Shown here: piece after piece, positions 15,819-24,991 of the stretch
How positions within the stretch are numbered: position 1 is the first letter of the stretch
How the letters are laid out: each line of letters starts with the position of its first letter
Source of the DNA: Akkermansiaceae bacterium
Lineage (GTDB): Bacteria; Verrucomicrobiota; Verrucomicrobiia; Verrucomicrobiales; Akkermansiaceae
Direction: 5' to 3'
NCBI GenBank assembly: GCA_013001695.1
Contig: JABDMC010000156.1
Coordinates: 1 to 64,000, forward strand
DNA length: 64,000 nt
Translations under genes and position numbers: made by a program
The notes under the pieces: generated by a model
The model's input: only the letters and a program-made list of their open reading frames with translations
Databases searched by the model: none
Told to the model about the DNA's origin: nothing

Positions 15819-17681
15819 TTGGCAACGCGAACCTACAAGATACTGTGTGTCCACGGCGTGGGCCGTCACGAGCCGGGCGGGCGCTGGGAGAAGGAATGGT
15901 CCCGGGACATTCGCCGGGCCCTCGCGGACCTCGACGGCGACCTGAAACCGAAGATCTCCTTCGCCCATTACGACGACCTCTTCGAGACCCGCCGCATCTC
16001 GGCCCTCGATGTCATCGGGGCCCTCGGCAAGCTCGGCTGGAGCGGACTGACGGCCATGTTCCGCGGGGGCGCCCGCGGGCTGCGCAGCCGCACCGCCGGG
16101 GCGCGCCTCAAGTGGACCGCCGGCATGGTGGTCGAATGGGTCGAAGACAAGAACTTCCGCGCCCAGCTCGCCGCGCGCGTCCGGAAACGCATCGAGAAGG
16201 ACAAGCCCGACATGATCATGGCGCACAGCCTGGGATCGCTCATCTGCTACGACATCTTCAGCCAGAGATCCGGAGCGAAGCTCATCGAGAACCGGATCTT
16301 CGTCACCTTCGGGTCGCAGATCGGAAATCCCTTCGTCCTCGGGAACTTCGCGGCAGGCCGGATCCTCCCCCTCTCCGGGGCCAGGTTCTGGTTCCACCTC
16401 TACAACCGTTTCGATGACGTCTTCACGGCGCGCGTCCGCCTGGCGGCGCGGAACTTCGTGGAGATCGACACCCCCTTCAACCACAAGGGCTGGGGCGACC
16501 ACTCACCGTCGCGGATCAACGGGCGGCCCGGCTACCTCGCCCACCCCGAAACGGTGGAAGGCATGTGGGCCGAGGTGGCCCTCTCGCGGCGCAAGTCCGC
16601 CACCTTCGCCCTGAACCCGGTCTCGCTGACCACCCCCCGCGGCAAGAAGGAGTCCCTCCAATGGGCCGTCACCGATTCCTTCCGCGCCCTCCTCATCGGG
16701 ATCGATGCCTACCCCGCCCCCGACATGCAGCTCGAGGGCTGCCGGAACGACGTCTTTCTCGTCAGCGAACTCCTGCAGGAACTGGGGCTTCCGGCGGGAA
16801 GCGTCCGCGTCCTGCTCGACAGCCGCGCCACCGCCGCCGCGATCCGGGAGCGCATGGAATGGCTCCTCGAGGGCGTCGGCGAAGATGACGAGCGCTTCCT
16901 GTTCTTCAGCGGACACGGCGCCCAGATCCCCGGCTACGGCCTCGGCGAAGTCGTGGATCGCCGCGACGAGGTCCTCGTCCCGTGGGACTTCGACTGGACC
17001 CGCCAGAACGCCATCCACGATGACGGGTTCTACGAGCTCTACTCGAACCTCCCCTACAGCTCGCGCTTCACGGCGGTCTTCGACTGTTGCCATGCCGGCG
17101 GAATGACCCGCGACGGTGCCATGCGGGTGCGCGGGCTCAATCCGCCCGATGACATCCGTCACCGCGTCATGGCGTGGCACTACGATGACCGCTCGAAGCG
17201 GAAGGACCCCGACGAGTGGGACCTCCGGGAACTGGAGCTTCCCGCGAACCAGATCTACCGCCACATCAACCAGCTTCCCCCTCCCGGCCGGAGCGGGTCC
17301 GGTTCGGCCTACTGCTCGACGCATCGCCTCGGCCAGGCCATGACCCTGCGCGAGTACGGTCCAGGCGGCCGCGACCGCTTCCGGAAGCTGGCCAAGAGCC
17401 GGGGCCACCGCGGCCCCTACATGCCGACCCTGTGGTACGCGTGCCAGGAACGGGAGTTCGCCATGGAGTACCGGCAGGGATCGGCGAGTTACGGGGCCTT
17501 CACCTGGTCCTTCGTGCGCCTCGTGCGCGAAATCCGGAAGCAACAGGAGATCCGCTCCGCGAGCCAGATCGAGAAGCACCTCCAGTCCCGCGTCCAGGCG
17601 ATCAACCCGAGCCAGATGCCGCACCTCATCGCCCCCAGCGCGGTCCGGAAGAAGCCGCCCTCGTGGATCCTGCCGCACTAG
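15819..17681 (+). CDS. Alpha/beta-hydrolase - caspase (peptidase C14) fusion protein
   Basis: A 620-residue two-domain protein. Residues 5-200 look like a serine alpha/beta-hydrolase: oxyanion-type CVHGVGRH at 10-17 and a nucleophile elbow MAHSLGS with S137. Residues 285-560 form a caspase-like domain: FRALLIGIDAYP, histidine H366 in FFSGHGAQ and cysteine C424 in VFDCCHAGG, the catalytic dyad of metacaspases. There is no signal peptide, so it should be cytoplasmic. The start is TTG, fixed by a perfect Shine-Dalgarno. Neighbours (lipB upstream, a convergent oxoprolinase downstream) suggest no pathway. Substrates are unknown; the pairing of a lipase/esterase-like and a protease domain recalls abortive-infection effectors, but that is speculation. 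Confidence 0.85.
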   Translation: MATRTYKILCVHGVGRHEPGGRWEKEWSRDIRRALADLDGDLKPKISFAHYDDLFETRRISALDVIGALGKLGWSGLTAMFRGGARGLRSRTAGARLKWTAGMVVEWVEDKNFRAQLAARVRKRIEKDKPDMIMAHSLGSLICYDIFSQRSGAKLIENRIFVTFGSQIGNPFVLGNFAAGRILPLSGARFWFHLYNRFDDVFTARVRLAARNFVEIDTPFNHKGWGDHSPSRINGRPGYLAHPETVEGMWAEVALSRRKSATFALNPVSLTTPRGKKESLQWAVTDSFRALLIGIDAYPAPDMQLEGCRNDVFLVSELLQELGLPAGSVRVLLDSRATAAAIRERMEWLLEGVGEDDERFLFFSGHGAQIPGYGLGEVVDRRDEVLVPWDFDWTRQNAIHDDGFYELYSNLPYSSRFTAVFDCCHAGGMTRDGAMRVRGLNPPDDIRHRVMAWHYDDRSKRKDPDEWDLRELELPANQIYRHINQLPPPGRSGSGSAYCSTHRLGQAMTLREYGPGGRDRFRKLAKSRGHRGPYMPTLWYACQEREFAMEYRQGSASYGAFTWSFVRLVREIRKQQEIRSASQIEKHLQSRVQAINPSQMPHLIAPSAVRKKPPSWILPH

Positions 17682-17828
17682 GCCGCCAGTTGGAACACCG
17701 CGGGGGGCGGCGCGTGGCTTTTTATCCGTTCACCGCAACGACCGCGAACGGCGCGACGTTCAACCTCATCACCGATTGAGCCCGGCAGTTCATCGTCGCG
17801 GATGGCACCGTGGCCGGCGCGTCTTTCC

Positions 17829-20800
17829 TCACGCGCCCCAGCCTCCGCCGCCGGGGGTGTCGATGCGGATGCGCTCGCCCGGCCGGACCTCGAAGCTCGT
17901 GATCGGCGCGAGGGGTTCGGCGCGGCCGTCGGCGCGGATCAAGACCTGCGCGCCCGGGGCCCCGTCCGCCCCGCCTTCGGCCCCGTGGGGGCCGCGCACC
18001 CGGCGCTGCGTCAGGAAGGAGACCGTCATGGGCTCGAGGAACTCGATCTCGCGGCGGAGTCCGTCGCCGCCCCGCCACTTCCCGGCCCCACCCGACCCGC
18101 GCCGCAGCGAAAACTCGCGGACCCGCACCGGGTAGCGCCACTCCAGGATCTCGGGATCGGTCACGGCGGTGTTGCTCATGTGGACGTGGGTGCCGCTCAT
18201 CCCGTCCCACCCCGGCCCGGCGCCGGAGCCCCCGCCGAGGGTTTCGTAGAATCCGAAGCGCTCCGTCCCGAAGAGAAAGTTGTTCATGGTCCCCTGGCTG
18301 TTGGCCTGCAGGCCGAGGGCATCCAACAGGACGTCCACCACCCGCTGGCTCGTCTCGACGTTCCCCCCGACAACCGCCGGGCAGGCCGCGGGGTCCGCCG
18401 CGAACTCCGGGTTCAGGATGCCCGCCGGCAACCGGATCTCGACGCCCTCGAGGAGCCCCTCGTTCAGCGGAAGGTCGTCTTCCGTCCACACCCGCATGAC
18501 GTAGAGCACCGCGCTGCGCACGATCGCCGGGGTGGCATTCAGGTTGCCCGGGTGCACCGCCCCGCTGCCCGCGAAATCGACCGTCAGGCCGTGCCGGCCG
18601 GCTGTCACGGTGACGCGGACCGGCGTCCCGTCGTCCATGGCGTCGTCGCCGGTCCAGCGCCCGTCCGGCCGGGTGGCCAGCGTGGCGGCCATCGCGGACG
18701 CCGCCCGCGCGAAGAGGGCCTCCATGTTGCGCGTCACCGCCTCGCATCCCGCGGGCCGGCACAGGTCCCGCACGGCCTTGACCCCGTGCCGGTTGGCGGC
18801 CGTCTGCGCGGCAAGGTCGGCGAGGTTGTCGTCCACGGCGCGGCTCGGGAATGGTCCCCCGCGCAGGAGGGCTTCGATTTCCGCGACGTGGTCGGTGCCG
18901 CCATCGACGAGGAGGAGCGGGGGGATCACCACCCCTTCCTCGCCGAGGGAGGATGCCGTGGCGGGCATCGAACCCGGGGTGCGCCCCCCGAGCTCGGCAT
19001 GATGGGCGCGGTTCGCCACGAAGGCCACGAGGCGCCCGTCGCCGAAAAACACCGGGCTGATGACCGTGATGTCCGGCAGGTGCGAGCCCCCGAAGGCGGG
19101 ATGGTTCACCACCACGGTGTCACCGGGTTTCCACTCCCGGCCATCCGAGACCTTCCGCACACACTCCCCCAGCGCCCCAAGGTGCACCGGGATGTGGGGG
19201 GCATTCACCACCAGCCGCCCCCGGGCATCCAGCAGGGCGCACGAGAAATCGAGCCGCTCCTTGACGTTGGTCGAGATGGCGGTGCGCCGCAGCAGCTCCC
19301 CCATCTCCTCGACGACATTCTCGAAGCGGCACCGGAACAACTCCGCCTCGACCGCCTCGGACCAGCCGGCGGATTCCCGGGCCGCGCCCTCCCGGCGCAA
19401 CCACAGCGACCCCCGCTCCCCTTCCGCCACCGACCAGCCGGGTTCGATGACGCAGGTCCGGAAGACATCCTGGCGGAGCACCCGCGCCGCGGCGGGGGGC
19501 GACCACGCCCCGAACGATTCCGCCTCGACCGGCTCGGCCCGTTCCGCCCCGACGACCCGCACCGCGACGACCTCCACGGCCCGGCCCGCCGGGGGCGCAT
19601 ACCCATAGAGCTTCTCGTATTCCGCGCGGAAACCGTCGGCGAGCATGGCGCCCTCCACCCGGGCCGCGAACTCCAGCTCGAGGGTGCTGTCCTGGCCCGC
19701 GAGCCGCATCTCGAACAGGCTGCGGGCCACCACCCCGGCCGCCCCCAGCGCCGCGAGGGCCTCGGCTTCCATCTCCGCGAGGAGGCCGTCGAGGCGCCCC
19801 GACAACTCCTCGAGGGGGGCCAGCACGAGGCGCTCCACGATCTCCTCCCGTCCCGACCGGTCGAGCCCCCAGGCGCTGAGCAATCCCGCATCGGACGGCA
19901 CGAGGATGTCGCGCACCGCGAGCTTCTCCGCCACCGCGCACGCATGCTGCGGGCCGGCCCCGCCGAATGCCACCAGTCCGTAGTCCGAGGGATCGTAGCC
20001 TTCGCGCAGCGACACCTTCCGGATGGCGTCCGCCATGCGTTCCACCGCGATGGCCCGCAGGCCCTCCAGCAACCGCTCGTCATCGGCGGCCTCCGCCCCG
20101 GCGGCGCGCAGGGATTCCTTCAAGCCCGCCAAGGCCGCCCGCGAGGCCCCGGGGTCGAGCGGGATCCCCGCCCGCGACGGATCCATGCACCCCAGGAGAA
20201 GATTCACGTCGGTCACCGTCAACGGCCCGCCCCGCCCGTAGCACGCCGGCCCCGGATCGGCGCCCGCGCTCTCCGGGCCGACTTCCAGCCCGCCGTGGCG
20301 CCACTGGCAGATCGACCCGCCCCCGGCGGCCACGGTCTCCATCCTGACGGCCGGCACGAGAACCCGCACCGGCCCGATCTGCTGCTCGTAACGCAGGCGC
20401 GGCCGGTCCCCGATGCGGGCCACGTCGGTGCTGGTCCCGCCCATGTCGAAGGAGAGCACCCCGCGCCACCCGGCGGCCCGCCCCGCCGCCTGCGCCCCCA
20501 CCACTCCCCCGGCCGGGCCGCTGAGGAGGCTGTCCACCGGGCGGTAGTTCCCGGACGGTTTCAGGGCCCCGGCGCTGGTCATGAGCGACACCGGACCGCC
20601 GCCCAGGGGGTCCTCCACCCCGCGCACGAACCCGTCCATGATGGGTGCCAGGTAGGCATTCGCCACCGCGGTCTCGGCGCGCGGCAGGAGGCGCATGGCC
20701 GGCGTGAGATCCTGCGATGGCGAGACGTGCCGCACCCCGGCGCGCTCCAGCATCTCCGCGACGCGGCGTTCGTGCGCCGGGTTGGCGTAGGAATTCAGGA

Positions 20801-21497
20801 GGGCCACCGCCGCGACCTCGCCTCCCGCGAGGGCGAGCCCCGCGAGATCCGCGGCCAGTTTCGCCTCATCGAGTTCCCGCAGGACCGCCCCGTCGGGCGC
20901 GATGCGTTCCCGGACCCCGACGACGCGCGCAAAGACGGGATCGGGCCGGTCCTGGCGGAGGGCGAAGAGATCCGGCCGCCGTTGATCCCGGATGCGCAGC
21001 AGGTCCTCGAACCCCTCCGTGACGAAGAGCACCCCGGCGGCGCCCGTGCCTTCCAGGAGGGCGTTCGTCCCGCGGGTCGTCGCCACCCGGAATTCCATCG
21101 GCGGAAATCGCTCGCCCAGCCTCGTCGCGGTCAGGAGGCGGGCCGCCACCACCGGGGCCTCCTCGCCGGTCCCCAACTCGAGCATGTCGCCCACCGCGTA
21201 GTCCCCTTCGAGCCGCACCCGCCGCGCGCCGGGCATCCACCCGGTCACCGCCCTGCCATCCGGCGCGAGGAACCCGTCGAGGACGTTTTCCGCGGCTCCG
21301 AGGTCCGCGGCCACCTCCAGCCACCCGTCCCCCGGCAGGGCGCTCACCGTCGTGCGCACCACCCCGCTCGAGAGGATCTTGCACCGCTTCTCCCGGCCGT
21401 CGGGGTCGAGGGCCCACCCGTCCGTGAAGGTCCCCCCCGTGTCGATCCGCACCCGCCACGGCGGCCGTCCTCCCTCTCGGCGGGCCGCCGGCATCAC
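17829..21497 (-). CDS. 5-oxoprolinase / hydantoinase family protein, fused A and B subunits
   Basis: A 1222-residue protein joining HyuA-like and HyuB-like halves in one chain, as in eukaryotic ATP-dependent 5-oxoprolinase. The A half has the actin-fold ATP motifs RIDTGGTFTDG near the start and FDMGGTSTDVARIG, plus GGGSICQW and DPGPACYG. The B half begins around residue 690 (LLRRTAISTNVKERLDFS) and includes NHPAFGGSHLPD and RAHHAELGG. The reaction is probably ATP-driven opening of 5-oxoproline or a related cyclic amide, but hydantoinases share the fold. The GTG at 21497 overlaps the upstream GTPase stop by four bases; an ATG at 21494 is the alternative. Confidence 0.9.
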   Translation of the reverse strand: MMPAARREGGRPPWRVRIDTGGTFTDGWALDPDGREKRCKILSSGVVRTTVSALPGDGWLEVAADLGAAENVLDGFLAPDGRAVTGWMPGARRVRLEGDYAVGDMLELGTGEEAPVVAARLLTATRLGERFPPMEFRVATTRGTNALLEGTGAAGVLFVTEGFEDLLRIRDQRRPDLFALRQDRPDPVFARVVGVRERIAPDGAVLRELDEAKLAADLAGLALAGGEVAAVALLNSYANPAHERRVAEMLERAGVRHVSPSQDLTPAMRLLPRAETAVANAYLAPIMDGFVRGVEDPLGGGPVSLMTSAGALKPSGNYRPVDSLLSGPAGGVVGAQAAGRAAGWRGVLSFDMGGTSTDVARIGDRPRLRYEQQIGPVRVLVPAVRMETVAAGGGSICQWRHGGLEVGPESAGADPGPACYGRGGPLTVTDVNLLLGCMDPSRAGIPLDPGASRAALAGLKESLRAAGAEAADDERLLEGLRAIAVERMADAIRKVSLREGYDPSDYGLVAFGGAGPQHACAVAEKLAVRDILVPSDAGLLSAWGLDRSGREEIVERLVLAPLEELSGRLDGLLAEMEAEALAALGAAGVVARSLFEMRLAGQDSTLELEFAARVEGAMLADGFRAEYEKLYGYAPPAGRAVEVVAVRVVGAERAEPVEAESFGAWSPPAAARVLRQDVFRTCVIEPGWSVAEGERGSLWLRREGAARESAGWSEAVEAELFRCRFENVVEEMGELLRRTAISTNVKERLDFSCALLDARGRLVVNAPHIPVHLGALGECVRKVSDGREWKPGDTVVVNHPAFGGSHLPDITVISPVFFGDGRLVAFVANRAHHAELGGRTPGSMPATASSLGEEGVVIPPLLLVDGGTDHVAEIEALLRGGPFPSRAVDDNLADLAAQTAANRHGVKAVRDLCRPAGCEAVTRNMEALFARAASAMAATLATRPDGRWTGDDAMDDGTPVRVTVTAGRHGLTVDFAGSGAVHPGNLNATPAIVRSAVLYVMRVWTEDDLPLNEGLLEGVEIRLPAGILNPEFAADPAACPAVVGGNVETSQRVVDVLLDALGLQANSQGTMNNFLFGTERFGFYETLGGGSGAGPGWDGMSGTHVHMSNTAVTDPEILEWRYPVRVREFSLRRGSGGAGKWRGGDGLRREIEFLEPMTVSFLTQRRVRGPHGAEGGADGAPGAQVLIRADGRAEPLAPITSFEVRPGERIRIDTPGGGGWGA

Positions 21498-22090
21498 GCC
21501 CCGTTGGTCGCCCCGGCCCCGTCATGGCGCCGGGCCAATTCGGTCAGCACCCATGCCACCGCCGCGGCGGGATCGGTGCCATTCCGGGCGCTCGTCGCAA
21601 ACCGCGGCATGGTTCCGGGCGCGATGCCCAGCCACGCGTCCATCTCCTCGGCGTTGAACCCCGGCTGCAGGTCGGTGCGGTGGTACTGCATCGCCACCGG
21701 CAGGCTCGCGAGGTCCATCTTGTGCCGTTGCGCGTTGCTGACCATCGCCTGCAGCGCTTCGCGCGCCTGCACGGCCCGTTCCCCGGCGGCGTCCGCGACG
21801 AAGACGATACCGTCGCACCTCGCCATGACGAGTTCGCTGGCGGCATTGTAGTGGGGCGACCCCGACAACGCAAAGAGGCGCACCTTCAGACGGGAACCGT
21901 CGGCCAGCGGCTGCGGCCACAGGAAGGTGGTGCGGACCACCCGGCCGCCCTCCACCTCGCCGACGCGCACCCCCGCCCCGGCGACCCGGTCGGCGATGCC
22001 TTGCAGGATCGAGGCCTTGCCCGCCCCGGGAACCCCCAGCAAGGCCACCTTGACCTCCGGTTGACGCTCGTCCTGCCGGGCATCTGCCAT
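21494..22090 (-). CDS. MglA-like small GTPase family protein
   Basis: A 198-residue P-loop protein. Walker A is GVPGAGKAS (19-27). LFALSGSPHYNAASELVMARCDGIVFVAD follows the order of the MglA/gliding GTPase family (PGQ-x-YN-x-S then DG-x-VFV-D). The guanine-specificity motif, NKxD in true GTPases, is replaced by YHRTDL, so nucleotide preference is uncertain. It lies 37 bases after a probable Roadblock protein gene and overlaps the oxoprolinase gene. MglA GTPases with Roadblock partners (MglB) set cell polarity in Myxococcus; a comparable regulatory switch is inferred here. Confidence 0.75.
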   Translation of the reverse strand: MADARQDERQPEVKVALLGVPGAGKASILQGIADRVAGAGVRVGEVEGGRVVRTTFLWPQPLADGSRLKVRLFALSGSPHYNAASELVMARCDGIVFVADAAGERAVQAREALQAMVSNAQRHKMDLASLPVAMQYHRTDLQPGFNAEEMDAWLGIAPGTMPRFATSARNGTDPAAAVAWVLTELARRHDGAGATNGA

Positions 22091-22127
22091 GGGAAAATCC
22101 TCTCCCCCGGCTTTCCCGGGAACGCGA

Positions 22128-23090
22128 CTACAGCTGGTCGATTTCGTTCACGACGATGAGGAGCGTCTCGCGGACGCCGGGGGCATACTCGCCCTCGTGA
22201 ATCACCGCCATGGACGTGTCGCCGTGCGCGACGAAATCAATCACCCCGCCGGGGCAAGTCATCGTGATGGCCTCCCGGTCGCCGAATCCCAGCTTCGAGA
22301 TGCAATTGCGGAGAGTCTCGAGCGCCACCATCTCGTTCGGACGGACCTTGGCGAGGTTGCGCACCCCGGGCAGCGTCCGCGCCCGCTGGATGATCTCCCC
22401 CTCGTTCAGTTCATGGCTGACGCCGAAGATGGCCCGCAAGGCGAGTTGCTTCGTGTCGTTGGTGACCGGTGCTTTCGCATCTGCCGTGTTCCCCGGTGTG
22501 GCGGCCCCCAAAGCCGCGGCCCCGAAGGCTGCATCTTTCACCGCGGCTTTGGCATCGCCGGCGGATGGTTGGCTCGCTTTGGACATAGGCGCTCCGAAGT
22601 CGGGATCCAGTCGTTTCACTCCCTCTTCGGCGGCGTCGCCCCGCGGCAGCGGAGGTTCGCCAAAAGCTGATCCCTCGTTCCGGGAGGGCGGAAGGTCAAG
22701 GCCGCCCGTCGGGCCAAGCCCTGCCGCGACGTCGGACGCCACCGGGGCGGCATCCAGTTTGTCCATCGGGGCCGGTCCGTCCGGGAACCCCTTCATCTCG
22801 AAGCCCCCGCCCGGGGACCCGTCCTTGGAACCGCCTCCGCCCGGTTCGGCGAGTTGAAACGGGTTGTCGCCCGGCGACTCTTCTCCCGCGGGCTGGGGAT
22901 CGGGAATCTTGGCGGGCTTCCCGCTGTCGGGCCCGGCGATCCCGAAAGGCGAATCACCCTCCACGGCTTCGAAGGGCGATGCTCCAGGTGCCGGGGTCTC
23001 CCCGGCGATCTGAAATGGATTGTGAGAATCAGCGGAACCGTTCTCGCCATTTTCCCCGAAGGGATTGGGTTGGGACTCTTTCTGCGGCAT
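22128..23090 (-). CDS. Probable Roadblock/LC7 domain protein with NPF-repeat disordered N-terminus
   Basis: A 320-residue protein. The first ~200 residues are Pro/Gly/Ala-rich and disordered, with five NPF or SPF tripeptides (9-11, 24-26, 38-40, 47-49, 76-78), each followed by a short hydrophobic residue pair. The last ~105 residues look folded, with helices and strands (VRNLAKVRPNEMVALETL, VIDFVAHGDTSMAVIHEG, ETLLIVVNEIDQL) like a Roadblock/LC7 domain. The adjacent MglA-like GTPase supports a GTPase/regulator pair. Assignment of the fold is by pattern and context and not certain. The NPF repeats may be docking sites, an inference. Confidence 0.68.
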   Translation of the reverse strand: MPQKESQPNPFGENGENGSADSHNPFQIAGETPAPGASPFEAVEGDSPFGIAGPDSGKPAKIPDPQPAGEESPGDNPFQLAEPGGGGSKDGSPGGGFEMKGFPDGPAPMDKLDAAPVASDVAAGLGPTGGLDLPPSRNEGSAFGEPPLPRGDAAEEGVKRLDPDFGAPMSKASQPSAGDAKAAVKDAAFGAAALGAATPGNTADAKAPVTNDTKQLALRAIFGVSHELNEGEIIQRARTLPGVRNLAKVRPNEMVALETLRNCISKLGFGDREAITMTCPGGVIDFVAHGDTSMAVIHEGEYAPGVRETLLIVVNEIDQL

Positions 23091-23222
23091 GTTTTGGCTA
23101 GGTTGATAATTAGGCTATCGGGAAAAATTGCCGGTGTAAACCGAAAAGGCGGGCCTCTTGTTCTGGTCGACCCGCGATTTGCCCCCGGCGTTCAATGTTC
23201 CGCGCCCCGGCGCTGTGAACAA

Positions 23223-23774
23223 TTAGGAGGCGCCGGCCCGCAAGCGCTTCAGTTTCCCGCGGAGCGAGACCTTCGCGGCGGTGCTCAGGCGGTCGATGAA
23301 GAGCACCCCGTTCAGGTGGTCGGTCTCGTGCTGGATCACCCGCGCCAGGAGGCCGTCGGTCTCGATCGCGATGCGGCGGCCGTCGAGGAGACCCAGGGTG
23401 CCCCGGATCGCGCCCGGGCGCCGCACCTGGGCCCGGATGTCGTGGATGCTCAGGCACCCTTCCTCGAGGGATTCGCGCTCGCCGTCCCCCTCGAAATCCG
23501 GATTGATGAAGGCGAGGGGCATGAGGTCCGCGAGGTCGACGTCCTCCCCGTCGATCCGCAGGTAGCTGACGCATTCCGGGTCGTGGGAGACATCCACCAC
23601 CGCGAGGCGCAGATCAACCCCCACCTGGGGCCCGGCCAAGCCGACGCCGTGGGCGTCATGCATGGTCTCCAGCATGTCGGTCACGAGCTGCTCCGGCACG
23701 CTCCCCGGATCCGCGATGACCGGACACTTCTTCCGGAGGATCGGGTCGCCGTACTGCGTGATCGGCAGGATCAT
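23223..23774 (-). CDS. def: Peptide deformylase
   Basis: A 183-residue metalloenzyme that removes the N-formyl group from new proteins. The three signature motifs are present: GVGLAGPQ (43-50), EGCLS with metal ligand C107, and HETDH with ligands H149 and H153 and catalytic E150. The ATG overlaps the exbD stop by four bases, so it is the last gene of the tonB-exbB-exbD operon. The usual partner gene fmt is not here. Confidence 0.95.
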   Translation of the reverse strand: MILPITQYGDPILRKKCPVIADPGSVPEQLVTDMLETMHDAHGVGLAGPQVGVDLRLAVVDVSHDPECVSYLRIDGEDVDLADLMPLAFINPDFEGDGERESLEEGCLSIHDIRAQVRRPGAIRGTLGLLDGRRIAIETDGLLARVIQHETDHLNGVLFIDRLSTAAKVSLRGKLKRLRAGAS

Positions 23775-24214
23775 TCCGTCTCCTCCTTTCCGGGCGATTC
23801 GGCCGGAACCCGGATCCGCGCCGGGACGTCCTTGATCTCGATGTCCGCTTCCGTGAGGGCATCCCAGATCTCGAACAGTTGCCGGATCGAGACGGCCTGG
23901 TCGGCTTCCAACTCGAGTTCCCGGTTGGGGTTGTCCGTCTTGAACTGCATCAGGTAGGCCGCGAGCGTCCCCTCCGGAACCTCGTGGATGTCGAGGGTCA
24001 CCCGCCCGTCCGCCGCCACCGCCAGCACGGCGCGCTCGTCGGTGACCTCCTCGGTGAAGACTTCCTTCACGGTCGGCAAGTCGATGGTCAGGATCGGCCG
24101 CGGCTTCTTGAAGGTCGTCGAGATGATGAAGAAGATCAGCAGGATCGCGAGAATGTCGATCAACGGGATGATCGGCACGCTCATGTCCTTCTTCTTCGGC
24201 TCGTAGAATTCCAT
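23771..24214 (-). CDS. exbD: ExbD/TolR family biopolymer transport protein
   Basis: A 147-residue inner-membrane protein with one N-terminal transmembrane helix (IIPLIDILAILLIFFIIS). It contains the conserved aspartate, in PLID, that carries protons. The rest is a periplasmic domain. It works with the ExbB-like channel encoded 15 bases upstream and the TonB protein before that. Whether the trio serves outer-membrane receptors (Exb) or envelope integrity (Tol) is not settled by sequence; the TonB gene favours Exb. Confidence 0.9.
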   Translation of the reverse strand: MEFYEPKKKDMSVPIIPLIDILAILLIFFIISTTFKKPRPILTIDLPTVKEVFTEEVTDERAVLAVAADGRVTLDIHEVPEGTLAAYLMQFKTDNPNRELELEADQAVSIRQLFEIWDALTEADIEIKDVPARIRVPAESPGKEETE

Positions 24215-24229
24215 TCCTCCGCGCGGTTC

Positions 24230-24985
24230 CTATTCGTTCGGCATGGCCTCGCCGGCATACGCTCCGGCCGCGTAGGGTTCAGCGGGGGTCTCCGCGGGCG
24301 TTCCCTCCGGCGGCCGCCCCTCGGCGTGGTAGACCGACACCACCCGGTTCATCATGACTTCCAGGCGGGCCGCCATGGTCTCGATCTTGCGGCTGAAGTA
24401 ACTGTGCGCCACCACCGCCGGCACCGCCACCGCCAGCCCCGCGATGGTCGTGTAGAGGGCCCGCGAAATGCCCCGCGCGATCTCGACGTGATCCGCCGCC
24501 GGCCCCAGCTCCCGGAACACCAGGACCAGCCCGCTCGCCGTCCCGAGGAGGCCCAGCAGCGGCGCGATCGTGATCACCACCTCCAAAATCGGCAGGCCGG
24601 TGTGCATCTTCACGATCTCCTCGCGGGCCGTGGATTGCACGGCCTCCTTCACTTCCGCCTGGGCGGCGCCGGAGCGGCTCATGGCGACGCCGCACAGCCG
24701 CGCCAGGGGGGTCTCCCCGCGGCAGGCCTCGCTTTCCAGCCCCCGCATCCTCGCGGAATCTTGCCCGGTGCCGCTGATTTTTTCGACCTGCTCGGCGAGG
24801 CCCGTCGGGACGATCCGGGCGCGCCGCAGGGTCAGCATCTTGAAGACGATGACGGTGAGCGCCACCAGTGAGCACAGGAAGATCACCAGCATGTAGAACC
24901 CGCCCACTGCCAGCGCCTCCCACGTCCGGCCGAACGCTTCCGTCATCGATGCCGCCAGATTCATGCCCGCACTCAACTCACCCAT
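24230..24985 (-). CDS. exbB: MotA/TolQ/ExbB proton channel family protein
   Basis: A 251-residue membrane protein with three transmembrane segments: one at about 28-50 and two in the C-terminal half (VVITIAPLLGLLGTASGLV and ALYTTIAGLAVAVPAVVAHS). The spacing is the MotA/ExbB pattern with a cytoplasmic domain between helices 1 and 2. The GLLGT and glycine-rich helix faces match the proton channel. It starts seven bases after the tonB stop and precedes exbD, forming an energy-transducing complex. Confidence 0.92.
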   Translation of the reverse strand: MGELSAGMNLAASMTEAFGRTWEALAVGGFYMLVIFLCSLVALTVIVFKMLTLRRARIVPTGLAEQVEKISGTGQDSARMRGLESEACRGETPLARLCGVAMSRSGAAQAEVKEAVQSTAREEIVKMHTGLPILEVVITIAPLLGLLGTASGLVLVFRELGPAADHVEIARGISRALYTTIAGLAVAVPAVVAHSYFSRKIETMAARLEVMMNRVVSVYHAEGRPPEGTPAETPAEPYAAGAYAGEAMPNE

Positions 24986-24991
24986 GACCCG

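Noticed and set aside
17682-17730. Terminator after the hydrolase-caspase gene
   Set aside because: GCCGCC/GGCGGC can pair across a 19-base loop, but the T-run is separated by eight bases, so the evidence is too weak.
15639-17828. Anti-phage defence island around the hydrolase-caspase fusion
   Set aside because: Flanking genes are lipB and a convergent oxoprolinase operon; there are no nuclease, reverse transcriptase, cyclase or toxin-antitoxin genes nearby.
17802-21851. A 1349-codon plus-strand open frame opposite the oxoprolinase and GTPase genes
   Set aside because: It is rich in Arg, His, Pro and Gly with no domain, and is antisense to two genes with clear motifs. Long antisense frames are expected at this GC content.
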